Below, in pieces: positions 1-10,176 of a stretch of DNA of 64,000 nt. The stretch covers positions 1-64,000 of the forward strand of contig NZ_CP126159.1 in NCBI RefSeq assembly GCF_030127145.1, given 5' to 3'. Numbering within the stretch: the first letter of the stretch is position 1; every line of letters begins with the position of its first letter. This DNA comes from Halobaculum halobium (GTDB lineage Archaea > Halobacteriota > Halobacteria > Halobacteriales > Haloferacaceae). The notes under the pieces are model-generated. The model was not told the DNA's origin. It saw only the letters and a program-made list of their open reading frames with translations, and did not search any database. The position numbers and the translations under genes were made by a program.

Positions 1-795
1 GAAGACCTCCGGAAGGCGTTCGATCTGGCACACGAGGACGCCGACTTCTTCGCCACGCAGCTGCGACGCGAACCCGTGATGCGAATCGCCGCCGGAAGTC
101 GCGACTACTACTCCGTCGGGTCGCGCCTGAAAGAGGAGACCGGCGAGGACGATCTCAAGGGGAAGCTCAAGCGACGCTCGACGCACGGAAAGCTCTCGCA
201 CGGTCAGTTGGAGGAGGCGATCTCGGTCGCCGCGACGTCGGACGTGATCGGCTACCTCCAAGGCGAGGGACTCATCATCGACATGGACGGCGAGTACCTG
301 GTACGGAGCGCGCTCGACGAGTTCGCCGAGAAGCTCGGCGACGACTTGGGCGACGACGTGGCCCGATCGTTCGACGACGCGGGCAACGTGATGCCGACCG
401 GCGAGTACAGCTCGCTGATCGAATCGGAGATCGAGGTCCGCTCGAACGTCCTCGCGCACGTCAGATCCAGCGGAGCGGACATCGGCAAGCGCGACGTCAT
501 CGAGGCCGTCCAAAGCGAGTACAACGACGACGCTGCCGATCCGCACATCGACGTGCTCGATGCCCGCAGCTTGGCGGTCGCCGTCGAGCCGTTCGAGCAG
601 ATGGTCGAGGCGCGAGCTGAGGACCTCACCCGTCCGCTGCTCCAAGACCTGACGGCCGCGACGGCGGACTCGCTGAAACAGGAGCTCCGCGAGTCCATCG
701 ACGACCTGCACCTCACGACGAGCGACGCCGGAAACGCCTACGCCCGCACGCAGGTTCGCGAGCGCGGCGAGGAACTGATCGACGAGCGATTCTAA
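1..795 (+). CDS. Helical protein of the tubulin/AAA locus, 5' end outside the window
   Basis: The reading frame is open from base 1, so only the last 264 residues are visible and the true start lies upstream. The visible part is acidic and mostly helical. A segment at about window residues 65-100 (from LSHGQLEEA to the DGEYLV hairpin) has the helix-helix-strand-turn-strand layout of a winged helix, which is my inference from pattern only. No transmembrane segment, signal or catalytic motif is seen, so a cytoplasmic location is likely. The next gene starts 31 bases downstream on the same strand and has a similar winged-helix-like stretch, so the two may be related partners. I do not recognise a family. 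Confidence 0.75.
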   Translation, partial: EDLRKAFDLAHEDADFFATQLRREPVMRIAAGSRDYYSVGSRLKEETGEDDLKGKLKRRSTHGKLSHGQLEEAISVAATSDVIGYLQGEGLIIDMDGEYLVRSALDEFAEKLGDDLGDDVARSFDDAGNVMPTGEYSSLIESEIEVRSNVLAHVRSSGADIGKRDVIEAVQSEYNDDAADPHIDVLDARSLAVAVEPFEQMVEARAEDLTRPLLQDLTAATADSLKQELRESIDDLHLTTSDAGNAYARTQVRERGEELIDERF

Positions 796-826
796 CCACC
801 CGCAGCCACTGCCCCTACCACATCCA

Positions 827-1860
827 ATGCGATACACCACCTTCGACGAAGACGAGGAGTCCGGAACAGTCGTCGCGCGACCCAAGAGCCAGACCGACTC
901 GGCGGTTCGATTCGAGTTCGGTTTCGCCGAGTGGGCTGACGAAGACAGCGGCAACTGGGAGGAGTTGCTCGCCCATCTCATGGAAGAGGTGCTCGGCGGC
1001 GAAGAGCTCTCCATCGACCAAGACGGCAACGCGGTCATCGACGTCAACGAAGCCGCACAGACCCTCGCAGAAAGCGACCACGCCCGCAGCGAGGACTCGG
1101 CTCGCGCCATCATCGACTACCTCGGGCACAACGACATCGTCTCGATCGAGAGCTCCACCGTGACGGTCCTCCGTCCGCCACACACCTACGACGAGGACGA
1201 GATGGACCGGGCGGTGAAGATGTACAGTAACTGGGCGGCGGCCTTCGACACGCTCACAGAGCGGATCGAAACGGCGGTCGGCCGGGTCGAGGAGGCACAA
1301 GAGCGACTCACCTCACGGGCCGAGGAGACGACCGACGTGACCGAACACCTCCAGAACCTTCGAGAAAAGCGCGAGGAGTACAAACAGGAGATGCTGTCGG
1401 TCGCCGGCGATCGCGATATCTCAGACCTCGAAGAGGAAGAGCGCCGGAAGTTCGATCACGCCCGCGAACAGTATTACCACTACGACAACCTCGTCGAGCA
1501 GGAGGAGAAACAGGGCGACACGATCCCGAATCCGAACCCCGACCAGATGGACCTCGGGAGATCATCGATCAGCTCGAGTCGACGAAAGACCAGTTCTCGA
1601 TCGAACAGGAGCGCCTTCGCGATCGGATCCGTACGCAGCAACTGTGGCCGACCGAGGCCGTCGCGGCATCTGAGCAGTTCACAAACGTGCTCTCGGCGAT
1701 GGGCAACGTCGTCCCGAAGCAAGAGCGGATGGAAGAGGAGGACCCGCAGAACTTCCTCGACGACCTCCGCGGCAACTCCGACGAGATGGAAAAGTTGAAC
1801 GAGTCGTCTCAGGCGATCACCCAAGAGGACGCCGGGACGGAGACGATCACGGAGTCGTGA
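827..1860 (+). CDS. Acidic coiled-coil protein with winged-helix-like N-terminal half (frameshifted)
   Basis: The first frame reads well from ATG 827 to about 1555, then turns into Ser/Arg-rich shadow sequence. The sensible frame resumes right after the GGG at 1556-1558 (GEIIDQLESTKDQFSIEQ) and ends at TGA 1858-1860. Adding one G to that run gives a continuous protein of 344 residues. Residues about 75-120 look like a winged helix ending in a beta hairpin (SSTVTVLRP). Residues about 130-290 are a long charged coiled coil. No signal or membrane segment is present. It sits between another helical protein and the AAA+ ATPase gene group, and could be an adaptor or scaffold for it. The family is not recognised. 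Confidence 0.7.
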
Positions 1861-1862
1861 CG

Positions 1863-1949
1863 ATGTCGGCCGGGATCCGATCGAGCGGCGACGCGGCCGC
1901 GGTGGTGTGCTCGATCCGCCGACCCGCGGCGCGGCGAGGCGGGAGGTAG
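1863..1949 (+). other. Possible 28-codon small ORF
   Basis: An ATG two bases after the preceding stop opens 28 codons (MSAGIRSSGD...). Its end overlaps GGGAGGT at 1941-1947, which is well placed as the Shine-Dalgarno site of the next gene. The Arg/Ala-rich product is unlike the acidic proteins around it. It may be a translated leader or simply chance. Confidence 0.15.
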
Positions 1950-1953
1950 CCGC

Positions 1954-2598
1954 GTGACACGTCCCGTTCGCGCAGAACCGTGGGTCGAGCACGTGGCAGC
2001 CATCGAGGAGACCAGCGAACGGATCCTTTCGTGGACGTCGCCGCCCGAACCACGGGAAGTCTGGGCAGCGATCGCTTCGTTCGACGGGTCGCTGCGCGGA
2101 CTGGGGACGCTGCTTGCGGACGCGTTACCCCTCCCGGTACCCGCCACAGTCGACGACGGACGCGTCGCCGCGGCAGTCGAGCAGGTGATCGGAGCGGCAA
2201 TCGACGGGGAAGAGCCGCCAGCGGAGGCCGTCGAGACCGCGCGAGCAGCGAATCGGATCTCCGTCGGCGACATGGACACACCGACTGTGCCCCTGGCGAC
2301 CGTCGGCGAACCGGTCGCGAACTGGTTCGTGCTCGTCCCCGTTCTCACCGATCGGCTCGAACGAGCCGCGGCGATGGTCGAGCGCGGCGCCGGACGAATG
2401 GAGCTGTACAGCCGCGACGACTCCGCGGCCGCGTTGTACGACGTGGCGGGCGCGCTCCAGGACACCGTCACGACGGTCAGGAACGTCGCCACGCGGACGC
2501 TGTGGGTCAACCCGCCCGACGGGTTGATCGACGCCGAGGACAGGCGGGTTCGCGAGTACGTGACCCGAACGATGAACGCTTACAACCCAGTCGCATGA
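1954..2598 (+). CDS. Small helical protein upstream of the AAA+ ATPase
   Basis: A 214-residue protein starting at GTG 1954. The start is supported by GGGAGGT at 1941-1947, six bases upstream. It is mainly helical and acidic, with no signal peptide and no membrane segment; the hydrophobic patch WFVLVPVLTDRLERA is too short and polar to span the membrane. The stop overlaps the ATG of the AAA+ gene (2595), so translation is probably coupled and the two products may act together. It could be a cofactor of the ATPase. I cannot name a family. Confidence 0.75.
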   Translation: MTRPVRAEPWVEHVAAIEETSERILSWTSPPEPREVWAAIASFDGSLRGLGTLLADALPLPVPATVDDGRVAAAVEQVIGAAIDGEEPPAEAVETARAANRISVGDMDTPTVPLATVGEPVANWFVLVPVLTDRLERAAAMVERGAGRMELYSRDDSAAALYDVAGALQDTVTTVRNVATRTLWVNPPDGLIDAEDRRVREYVTRTMNAYNPVA

Positions 2599-4222
2599 CG
2601 AGTGTCAATCTCACGCCGATCACGAAAGAAGAGCAGCCGACCTCCCACGTCACCGTGGGAAAGAGTAAAGTCGGGTCGCGGGCGGAGATCGCCCGCGTCC
2701 GCCACGCCGGCCGCGAGGCGTTCTTTCGAGTCGACACCGAGGAGGACGGCTTCGCGTCCACGATCAAGAACAAGGTCTATCTGAACAGTAACGTCGCGAC
2801 GCTGTTCGGGGGATCAACCGAACCAACGACTTCTACGTGGACACCGACGTGTCGCTCGGGAGCGTCAGAGCCTGCAAGCGCGCGACCATCTACGCCGAGG
2901 GAGTAAACGAGGAGGCGTTGACGTCGGCGCTCGCCGAGCGACAGTTCCTCTTGCACCCCATCCACGAGGTCGTCGATATCGGCGGCGAGCGCGTCGAGTT
3001 CGTCGTCGACGAACTGGAGCCGCGCGGGACGACCCTCCGCGTGGACGAGGACACCGAGTTTGTGTTCCTCGATGAGCCGCCGGCGAGCACGGGCCCGCCG
3101 GCGGGCGCCGGGGACGGGACCGACGCCGATGGAGCGCCCGGCGGCGACGGGTCCGGCGGGGGCGGCGCCGCGGGCGACGAGGAGGAGGCCAACATCGACA
3201 TCACCCCGCAGAACCCGACGACGAGCTTCGAGGAGGACGTCGCGGGACTCGAGGAGGTGAAGAACACCGCAGAGATGATGCTGTCGCTGTTCGAGCCCGA
3301 CGTCCGCGACGAGGTCGTCGAGCGCTACGGGGAGGAGTTCGCCGACCGCGGCGGCGGCATGATGCTGTACGGCCCCGGTTGCGGGAAGACGCTCGTCTCT
3401 GAGGCGATCGCCTACGAGGCGAAGCACAACACCGACATCGAGGACAGCTACGGCGAGGTTGTCTTCCTCGAGGTCCGCGGCAGCGACGTGGTCTCAAAGT
3501 ACTCCGGCGAGTCCGAGAAGAACGTCCGCGCAGCCTTCGAACAGGCACACGAGGCGGCCGGCGACGGGTTCGCCGTCCTCTTTTTCGACGAGGTGGAGAC
3601 GCTCATCCCGGACCGCTCGGACGACATCCAACGCCACGAGCGCGCGCTGACGAACGCGTTCCTGCAGGAGATGAACGACGTGGAGGACAACCTCCTCGTC
3701 ATCGGCGCGACGAACATGCCGTTCAGCATCGACCCGGCGGCGACCCGTCGATTCCCGATCCAGCAGTTTATCCCCCAACCCGACGCGGCCGTGATGTCTG
3801 AGGTGTGGCGCACGTCGCTCGGGCGTATCAGCGAGGAACTTGGCGAGGAGGCCATCGCAGAACTTGGCGAGGCGTCGGTCGGATACACCCCCGCGGAGAT
3901 CGCTGACCGCATACTCGGCTCGGAACTGCAGCGCGAACTCATCGAGAGCGTCATCGACGGCGACGCGATCACGCCAGACAAGGAGTACCTCATGGAGAAG
4001 CTCGAGGAGTCCGAGCCCAAGACCGTCCGGCAGTACGTCTCCTCGACGATGAAACAAGCCTCGGAGCTGGAAGGATACCCGGAGATGAAGCGCTACCTCG
4101 AGGAACAGGCTCAGCAGATCCGCGAGGAGAACGCCACGAGTGCGAACGCGGCCGCGACATCCGACGGCGCCGCAGGCGAAGAGGGATCGGCCGCGTCTGG
4201 GAGCGACACGGAGGCCGAGTAG
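2595..4222 (+). CDS. CDC48/VAT-like AAA+ ATPase (frameshifted)
   Basis: The N-terminal frame from ATG 2595 is lost at the G run 2808-2812. One more G there joins it (LFGG-INRTNDFYVDTD) to the downstream frame, giving about 542 residues. Residues about 1-165 resemble the CDC48/VAT substrate-binding N domain, ending in the typical pattern FVVDELEPRG...VDEDTEF. An acidic Gly-rich linker follows. A single AAA+ module then shows a P-loop YGPGCGKT, Walker B VLFFDE, sensor-1 IGATN and RRF arginines. The P-loop is one residue shorter than GPPGCGKT (see findings). By family it should use ATP to unfold or disassemble protein complexes. Its place beside three tubulin-like genes suggests filament remodelling, which is inference. 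The C-terminus is an acidic Ala/Ser-rich tail. Confidence 0.9.
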
Positions 4223-4224
4223 CC

Positions 4225-7200
4225 GTGGGTGACGCGGGCTCGGACCCGGATGATTGGGGCAGTGCGTCCGCCGATCCGGAGTCGGACGAGTGGGGAGATC
4301 AATCAGACGGCGACTCGAGCGGGCCCGCAGACGCCGGGGCCGAGGGCGAGTCGAACGCGACTGCGCCGACAGACACAGCGGAGACAGCGGACGAACCGGC
4401 CGAGACAGAAGCAACGGAGTCGACGAGGGGATCGGGCGACGACGACACCACGCGCGACGTCAGCAATGAAGTCGGAGCGGACGCCGACGACCCTGAGGTT
4501 CCCGAGCGCTACGTTCAGGTGGACGCCTTCGACGTGGCGGAGGTCGCGGCCGCCGATGCCGGCGCCGGCGCCATCGCGGTCGCGACCGCAGACGGCAGGG
4601 TGTCGCTCATCACGTCAGGCGACCGTCGCCGCGTCGCGCGCAAGGACGGCGTGATCGACGTCGCCGTCGCCGACAGGGTGTACGTGCTCAGCGGTGCAGA
4701 ACTGGAGGCGTTCTCGCACGCGGGGAGCCGAGTGTGGGGCGTCGACGTTCCGGACGGCCAGTCGGTCGACGCCGACCCCGACGACGACCGGGTGTACGTC
4801 CGGACCGGCGACGGAGAGTTCGTCGTCGTCGAAGGACGAACCGGCATCGAGGCCGGCCGGTTCGAGCAGCCCCACGCGGATGTCGCCGAATCTCCGGCTG
4901 TCGCGGCAGCCGACGGTCGCCTTGCGGTCGCCTCGTGGTCCTTCCTGACGGTGCTCGATTCGACGGGCGAACAACTCGACGAACAGACGCTATCGGGCGC
5001 GGTCACCGACGTCGGGTTGCTTCCCGGACGGGCGGTTGTCTCCTTGAAAGACGGCCAACTCGTCGGCTACGAGGGTGACGACTGCCTGTGGGAGATCGAC
5101 GGGGACGTCTCCTGGCTGGCTGACGCCGGCGTCGCAGCGCTTGCGGCCCGTGTCGCCGGCAGCGACTTCGCGGTCGACGCCGACGGCAACCGCCACCCAC
5201 TCGACGGAGTGAGCGGTACGCCGATCGCGGCGACGCCGTCGCTGGATCTGGTGTGTACGGTCGGCAGCGGGACGGCGACAGTGTACGCCGCCGTCGGCCG
5301 AGCCGACGAGTCGGTCACCGTGACCGTCGAATCGGAATCGCTTCGCCCCGCTGACCCGACGGTGGTGCTCGCGTTCACGAACGAGGGCGACCGCGCAGTC
5401 GAGGTCGATGCGACCGTCGACGCCGATGGCGCCAGCGTCGCTTCCTCGACCGTCTCAGCTACCATCGACGCCGGATCGACCCAGCGGCGGCGCGTCTCGT
5501 TGGGACCCTTGTCGGCCGACGAGGTGACCGTCACCGCCGCGGTCGGCGACGCGTCGACCGAGAAGGTCCTGGAGGTCCAAGAGGAAACGACTGCGCTGCA
5601 CGTCGAATCGGTCCTCCACGGCGTCGAAGACGGCGTGCTGTCGGCGGCCATCGACGTGGAAAACGACGGGGATACGAGCGTAACTGGGGTGACCGTCGGC
5701 GAGACGACGGTCGGGACACTCGATCCGGGCGAGTCGGAACGGGTCCCGCTCGAACAGGACCTGCCGAGCGGCGCAGTGACGGTCCGGGCGGACGGCGTTG
5801 ACCCGCTGGAGACCGAGACGACCGTTCCCGCGACCCCCACGGGGATCGACATCGAATCGGCGTCCAAGGGTTTCCTCTCGGTGACGTTGCACAACGACAC
5901 GCCCGTCGCCGTCGACGATCAAGTCACTGTCGAGGGCGTCCCCGACGACGACGGGTCCTTCTCGATGCCGGTGTCGATCCAGGCGAACGGCGCCTACCGC
6001 CTCGCGCTCCCAGTCGCGTCCGCCGGCGAGCGCTCCGTTACCGTCGAAACGAGTGGTGGGCGCGTCTCAGAACGGCTCTCGCTGACTCGGTGTTCGCTGC
6101 TTCAGGACGACGCAGACCGAGGCGCCGCGAGTCGAGGGAGTTCCGGCGGCAGCGCCCACCGCGGAGCTGCCACGTCGCGGTCTCGATCGACTGCCGACCC
6201 GCAGTCCCACCGCGGCGACAGCGGGTCCGTCCCGGTGTCCATGGACCGGCAGTATCCGTCAGCCGACCCCCGGCGAGGCGTCGTGTTCGAAGAGCGGTTG
6301 GTGGTGGCGAACGAATCGGCCGAGCCCGTCGAGTTCGAGCTCCGGACGGACGACGGCGCGTACGCACAGCGGCTGAAGGTCCGCGCGAACGGGCAGGCAG
6401 TCGGCACCAGATACCACGTGCCACTGGAGTCGACGCTGTCGCTCCCCCGGGTGGAACTCGATCACGGGGGACGAACCGTCTCAGTCCCCGCGACCGATCT
6501 TGCGGTCGAGGACGGCGAGTTGGTCGCGATGGTCACCTGGCAGCGGGCCGACGACGGCGACGGGGGTGAGCTCTCGGTGAACGTCGAGAGCGACGAGGGA
6601 ACGTGGGAGGTAGAAGAGGCTGTCGTGGGCGGCGAGCCGTCTGCGCCCATCGATGCGAGGGTGTCTCCCGACTCGCCGGCACACGTCACGGTCGCGACCC
6701 CATACACGCTCGATGGTGACGTGGCGAAGGCGTTCGTTCGTGCCCACCGGGTCGACGGTGGATCGACAGAGGGTGAGGTCCGCCAGATTAACACCCTCGT
6801 CGTGCACGAGTCGACCGTAGACGGGGACAGTGACCGCGTGGACGATCTGACGGTCGCGGTCGAGCCCGAATCGCGCGTCGAACGCGGGTTCGGTTCGGTG
6901 TTTCTCTCGGTCTCGAACGACGGATCGCGGGCAGTGCGCGGCGTCACGATCAACGCGGACGGCCCACACGTCGAGAAGGCGATGTACGCCGACGGGGACG
7001 ACGGCGAGACGGTTGCCCCGGAGTCCTCGATCCGGTACCTCGTCGACCTCGAGGGCGTCGATCCGGGCGAGGAGGTCGTCGTCAACGCGGAGATCGCGGC
7101 CGGCGAGGCCACCACACGGGCGACCGTCACGGCGAACGCCGACGACGAGGCGGCCGTCGCCTCGGACGACTGGACCCTTGACGTCGAGACGGACGAGTCA

Positions 7201-7236
7201 CGGCTACCGTCTCGGCTCTCGACGCAGTACGAGTAG
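4225..7236 (+). CDS. Large beta-propeller plus Ig-like repeat protein
   Basis: 1003 residues from GTG 4225, two bases after the ATPase stop. Residues 1-90 are a disordered acidic tail. Residues about 92-360 form short beta repeats of PQQ/WD-propeller type (AIAVATADGRVSLIT, VYVLSGAELEAFS). From about 365 onward there are repeated Ig-like/CARDB-like sandwiches (VVLAFTNEGDRAVEV; VSNDGSRAVRGVTI). Residues about 625-685 are an Arg/Ser-rich linker (SRGSSGGSAHRG, TSRSRST), unusual in this acidic proteome. There is no signal peptide or membrane helix, so it should stay in the cytoplasm although such sandwiches are usually extracellular. It is likely a scaffold for the AAA+ protein or the cytosolic Ig domain of the 11177-14058 protein. 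Family not recognised. Confidence 0.85.
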   Translation: MGDAGSDPDDWGSASADPESDEWGDQSDGDSSGPADAGAEGESNATAPTDTAETADEPAETEATESTRGSGDDDTTRDVSNEVGADADDPEVPERYVQVDAFDVAEVAAADAGAGAIAVATADGRVSLITSGDRRRVARKDGVIDVAVADRVYVLSGAELEAFSHAGSRVWGVDVPDGQSVDADPDDDRVYVRTGDGEFVVVEGRTGIEAGRFEQPHADVAESPAVAAADGRLAVASWSFLTVLDSTGEQLDEQTLSGAVTDVGLLPGRAVVSLKDGQLVGYEGDDCLWEIDGDVSWLADAGVAALAARVAGSDFAVDADGNRHPLDGVSGTPIAATPSLDLVCTVGSGTATVYAAVGRADESVTVTVESESLRPADPTVVLAFTNEGDRAVEVDATVDADGASVASSTVSATIDAGSTQRRRVSLGPLSADEVTVTAAVGDASTEKVLEVQEETTALHVESVLHGVEDGVLSAAIDVENDGDTSVTGVTVGETTVGTLDPGESERVPLEQDLPSGAVTVRADGVDPLETETTVPATPTGIDIESASKGFLSVTLHNDTPVAVDDQVTVEGVPDDDGSFSMPVSIQANGAYRLALPVASAGERSVTVETSGGRVSERLSLTRCSLLQDDADRGAASRGSSGGSAHRGAATSRSRSTADPQSHRGDSGSVPVSMDRQYPSADPRRGVVFEERLVVANESAEPVEFELRTDDGAYAQRLKVRANGQAVGTRYHVPLESTLSLPRVELDHGGRTVSVPATDLAVEDGELVAMVTWQRADDGDGGELSVNVESDEGTWEVEEAVVGGEPSAPIDARVSPDSPAHVTVATPYTLDGDVAKAFVRAHRVDGGSTEGEVRQINTLVVHESTVDGDSDRVDDLTVAVEPESRVERGFGSVFLSVSNDGSRAVRGVTINADGPHVEKAMYADGDDGETVAPESSIRYLVDLEGVDPGEEVVVNAEIAAGEATTRATVTANADDEAAVASDDWTLDVETDESRLPSRLSTQYE

Positions 7237-7437
7237 TTCCGAGCTCCGAGAACGGGTAAGCCACGGTAACGGGGACGGATCACTCTCCAACGCATCCGAT
7301 CGGCGGACGGTTCGACAGTTCTCAGCCGGTATCGTCGAGTGTCTTGAACCAGTTCAGACGGCGTACACTCACACCGTCGAACGATCCTGGGTCGAGTGAA
7401 GGCTGCGATTGCGGGTCAGATGTGACGATGCACCCGT

Positions 7438-7471
7438 GAGTTCCTCACGTAGACATCTGTGTGAGGAACTC
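7438..7471. terminator. Perfect 11-bp inverted repeat at the convergent junction
   Basis: GAGTTCCTCAC (7438-7448) and GTGAGGAACTC (7461-7471) are exact reverse complements around a 12-base loop. The hairpin overlaps the stop codon (7445-7447) of the minus-strand gene, and the plus-strand operon ends 200 bases to the left. It may terminate or stabilise transcripts of the minus operon. No clear T run follows. The stretch 7237-7437 between the operons holds nothing else I can support. Confidence 0.35.
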
Positions 7472-10176
7472 TCCCGTCGTGGCCGCTTCGGCGTCCTGCA
7501 CGTACGCGTACGTGCGGAAGGCGACGCGCACGAGCACCAACACAACGACGAGTCCATAGGCTCCGATCGCTCCGAAGAGCCCGTATCGACTGATCGTCAG
7601 GCGTTCTTCGACTGTCGCCGCACGGTCGGCGGCTGTGCTCGCCTCGTCGGTCGCCCCGGCCCGCTCGAACCCTCGACCGAGTCGTCGTACCGACTGTTGA
7701 TCTGGTCGACCTCTTGGAGCACCGTGTCCGTGCGCGCGGGATTGAACACGAGCGGATAACCGGCGAGCACGAGGGTCGCGTTCGAACGGTATCCCGCGTA
7801 CGCGGAGTCAGCCGTCGCACGGTCACTTGCAGCGTCGTCGACGAGCGACCGGTAACGCGCCGACGCGTCTTCGTAGCTGGACTGATGTCGCCGTTCGGCC
7901 TCCTCGTCGCCGGTGTAATCGGCGAGTTGCATTAGCGCCCGGTGTGCCTCCGCCGACTCGATCGCCGATTCGTTCGCCTCGGCGACACCGGTGTAGTGCT
8001 CACGTTGGGTAGATGCGGTGGCCTCGAACGCTGAATCGGCCGCCGCGACGCCGCCCTGTGCGGTCGACCGAAGCTCGGGCTGCTCCAGCGACCCGGCGTA
8101 CTGTCGCATCAGGTCCCGGGCGACTGCCGCCCTCGCGAGCGATCGCTGTGCCTGTGCGTAGCTTCCGTTTTCCTGTGCCGCCCGAGCGGTGTCGATCGAG
8201 TCGACGAACAGCAACGTCGCCCGTCCCGCGGCGAGTCCTCGCGAGAGGTCAGAGCCGGGAACGTCGGCGTCACCGCGGAGGCGCTCCTCCATCGACAGGA
8301 GCATGTCGTTCATCGGTCCGGCCGTGTCGGCTTTCCACTGCTCCTCTGAGTCGTACGCGCCGAGTGGTTCCGTGATACGATCGAAGCTGTACGGCTTCGC
8401 CGCCGCGGTCACGGTGACCGTCTGCGTCTCGACGCCGTCACCGGAAATTCGGAAGCGCCAGCGATACTGCTGGTACAGTTCCGCCTGCGTATCGAACTGC
8501 AACGCGACGACCATCGGCTTGACCTCTCCAGCCTCGACGGTGCCGCTGGGTCGGCTGACCACCGTGAGCCAGCGGTCCGGTCCGTCCACCTTCTCCACCT
8601 GCAGGTTCTCGATCGACTCGAAGCCGAGCCGCTCGGCCACGTCGATCGTCTGTGTGCGGTTCTCGGTGATCGTCACGTCGCCGTACGTGACGGAGTCGGC
8701 CACCGCTAGGTCGGGTTCCTGTGCGATCGTCACCGTCCGCGTGATCGTCTGTGTGCCGGCGTCTTCCGTCCGAACGGTTATCTCGACGTCGTACTCGCCC
8801 TCCGGCGTGTCGTCGTCGGCCGAGAGCGACAGGGTCGCCGACCCGGTCGAGAGGCCGTCGACGGTGTTCGGAAGGTCCGAAACGTCGGCTGTGATGTACT
8901 GACTTCCGGACGCCATCGTCGCATCGGCGCTCAAGACGTTCATCTCCAGGTCGCCGGAGTTGACGATGCCGACCTCCTCACTCGCTTGGAACGTCGAGGT
9001 CGAAGCTTTGGGTTCGTCGAACGGAATATCCGGGTCGGACGCCTCGACGCGTTCGAGGTTCGCGGGGTAGATCACCCGCCCGGTGACGGTGAACGTGTAG
9101 CTGGGCGCGTCCTGCGCCTCGGGCGTCACCCGCACGTCCCACTCCAGGTCCTCGTGTTGGTCCGCGCTGTCGCGGGCGGACATCGTCGCCGAGACGGTGT
9201 CGCTGCCGCCCGGGCTCGTGGTGGCGTACTGGAGGTCATCGAAAGAGACGCTGCCGTCCGTCTCCGCGCCGATGACCTCGACGTCGAGCCCGTCGAGGCC
9301 CTCGTTCCCGGCGACCTCCTGGATCTGGAAGTCGACAGTGCTGGAGGAGCCAACGAGCACGTCGCCGACGTTCACCTCGTCGTCGGGAACCGAGACGATC
9401 GGCGGCTTCACCACATCGACGGAGACGGTCACGTCTCGGGTGTTGCCGAGGTTGTCCTCCAATCTCATCGTGAAGCTGTACGATCCCGCGGACACGTCGT
9501 CGTCTGCGGTGACTTGGATCTCCACGTCGCCCTCGTCGTTCGCGTCGATCGTGCCGGGGATCGACTCGGTGTCGACGGAGAAGCCCGAGGGAACGTTCGA
9601 GAACGTCGCATCGGAGATCACCATCGCCCCCTCGCCCGTGTTCGGGACGCTCACGTCGAAGGTACTCGACTGCGACTGGCTGTTGGAATCGTCGAAGACC
9701 AACGTCGGGTTCCCGGCGTCAGGGAAGCCGAACTCGGGGTACAGTACGTCGACGTACACGTCGAGTCCCTCGGAGTGGGACGCGGCACCCGAGATTTGGG
9801 CCGTTCCGGAGTACGTCTGCTCGCTGACTTCTCCGGTCACGATCACATCGTACGTGACCTCGTACTCCGCTCCGGCGACGGCGGTCCAGGAGCTGGAACT
9901 CCCGCCGCCACCGCCGCCGGCGTCGATCCGATCCCACGAGTCGAACTCGAAGACGACGTTCCCGTTCGCTCGGCTGATCTCGTCGGTCGCCTGGACCGTT
10001 CCGTTCGAGTCAGCCGTGAACGTGAACGAGAGCTCGTCGGTCACCGTCTGATCGGTGAGCGCCGCGTCCGTCTCGACGGTCGTAGAGACGCCGAGGGCCG
10101 GCGTCGCCGCGCCGAGCGCGACGACGACCGTCAGCAGGACCGCGAGGAACGGGACTGACCGCGTCCGGCGGCTCAT
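7445..10176 (-). CDS. Exported NEW3/CARDB-like repeat protein with C-terminal membrane anchor (frameshifted)
   Basis: Starts at ATG 10176 with an N-terminal signal (FLAVLLTVVVALGAATPALG). The first frame runs to about 7673. There the coding strand reads GAGGGTTCGAG, and one extra G (complement of 7670-7672) restores EGFERAGATDEASTAADRA and a hydrophobic anchor (LFGAIGAYGLVVVLVLVRVAF), ending at 7445. The corrected length is about 911 residues. Residues about 30-620 are beta-sandwich repeats like the COG1470/NEW3 type (VPNTGEGAMVISDATF, SAGSYSFTMRL). About 680-870 is a helical bundle, and then a single transmembrane helix with a short cytosolic tail. The gene overlaps the upstream gene by ATGA. 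The likely role is surface-exposed anchor or sensor of the tubulin complex. Family not identified. Confidence 0.85.

Noticed and set aside
8986-10158. 390-codon open frame on the plus strand
   Set aside because: It is antisense to the exported repeat protein, rich in Arg, His and Val, and arises from the high-GC codon pattern of the true gene.
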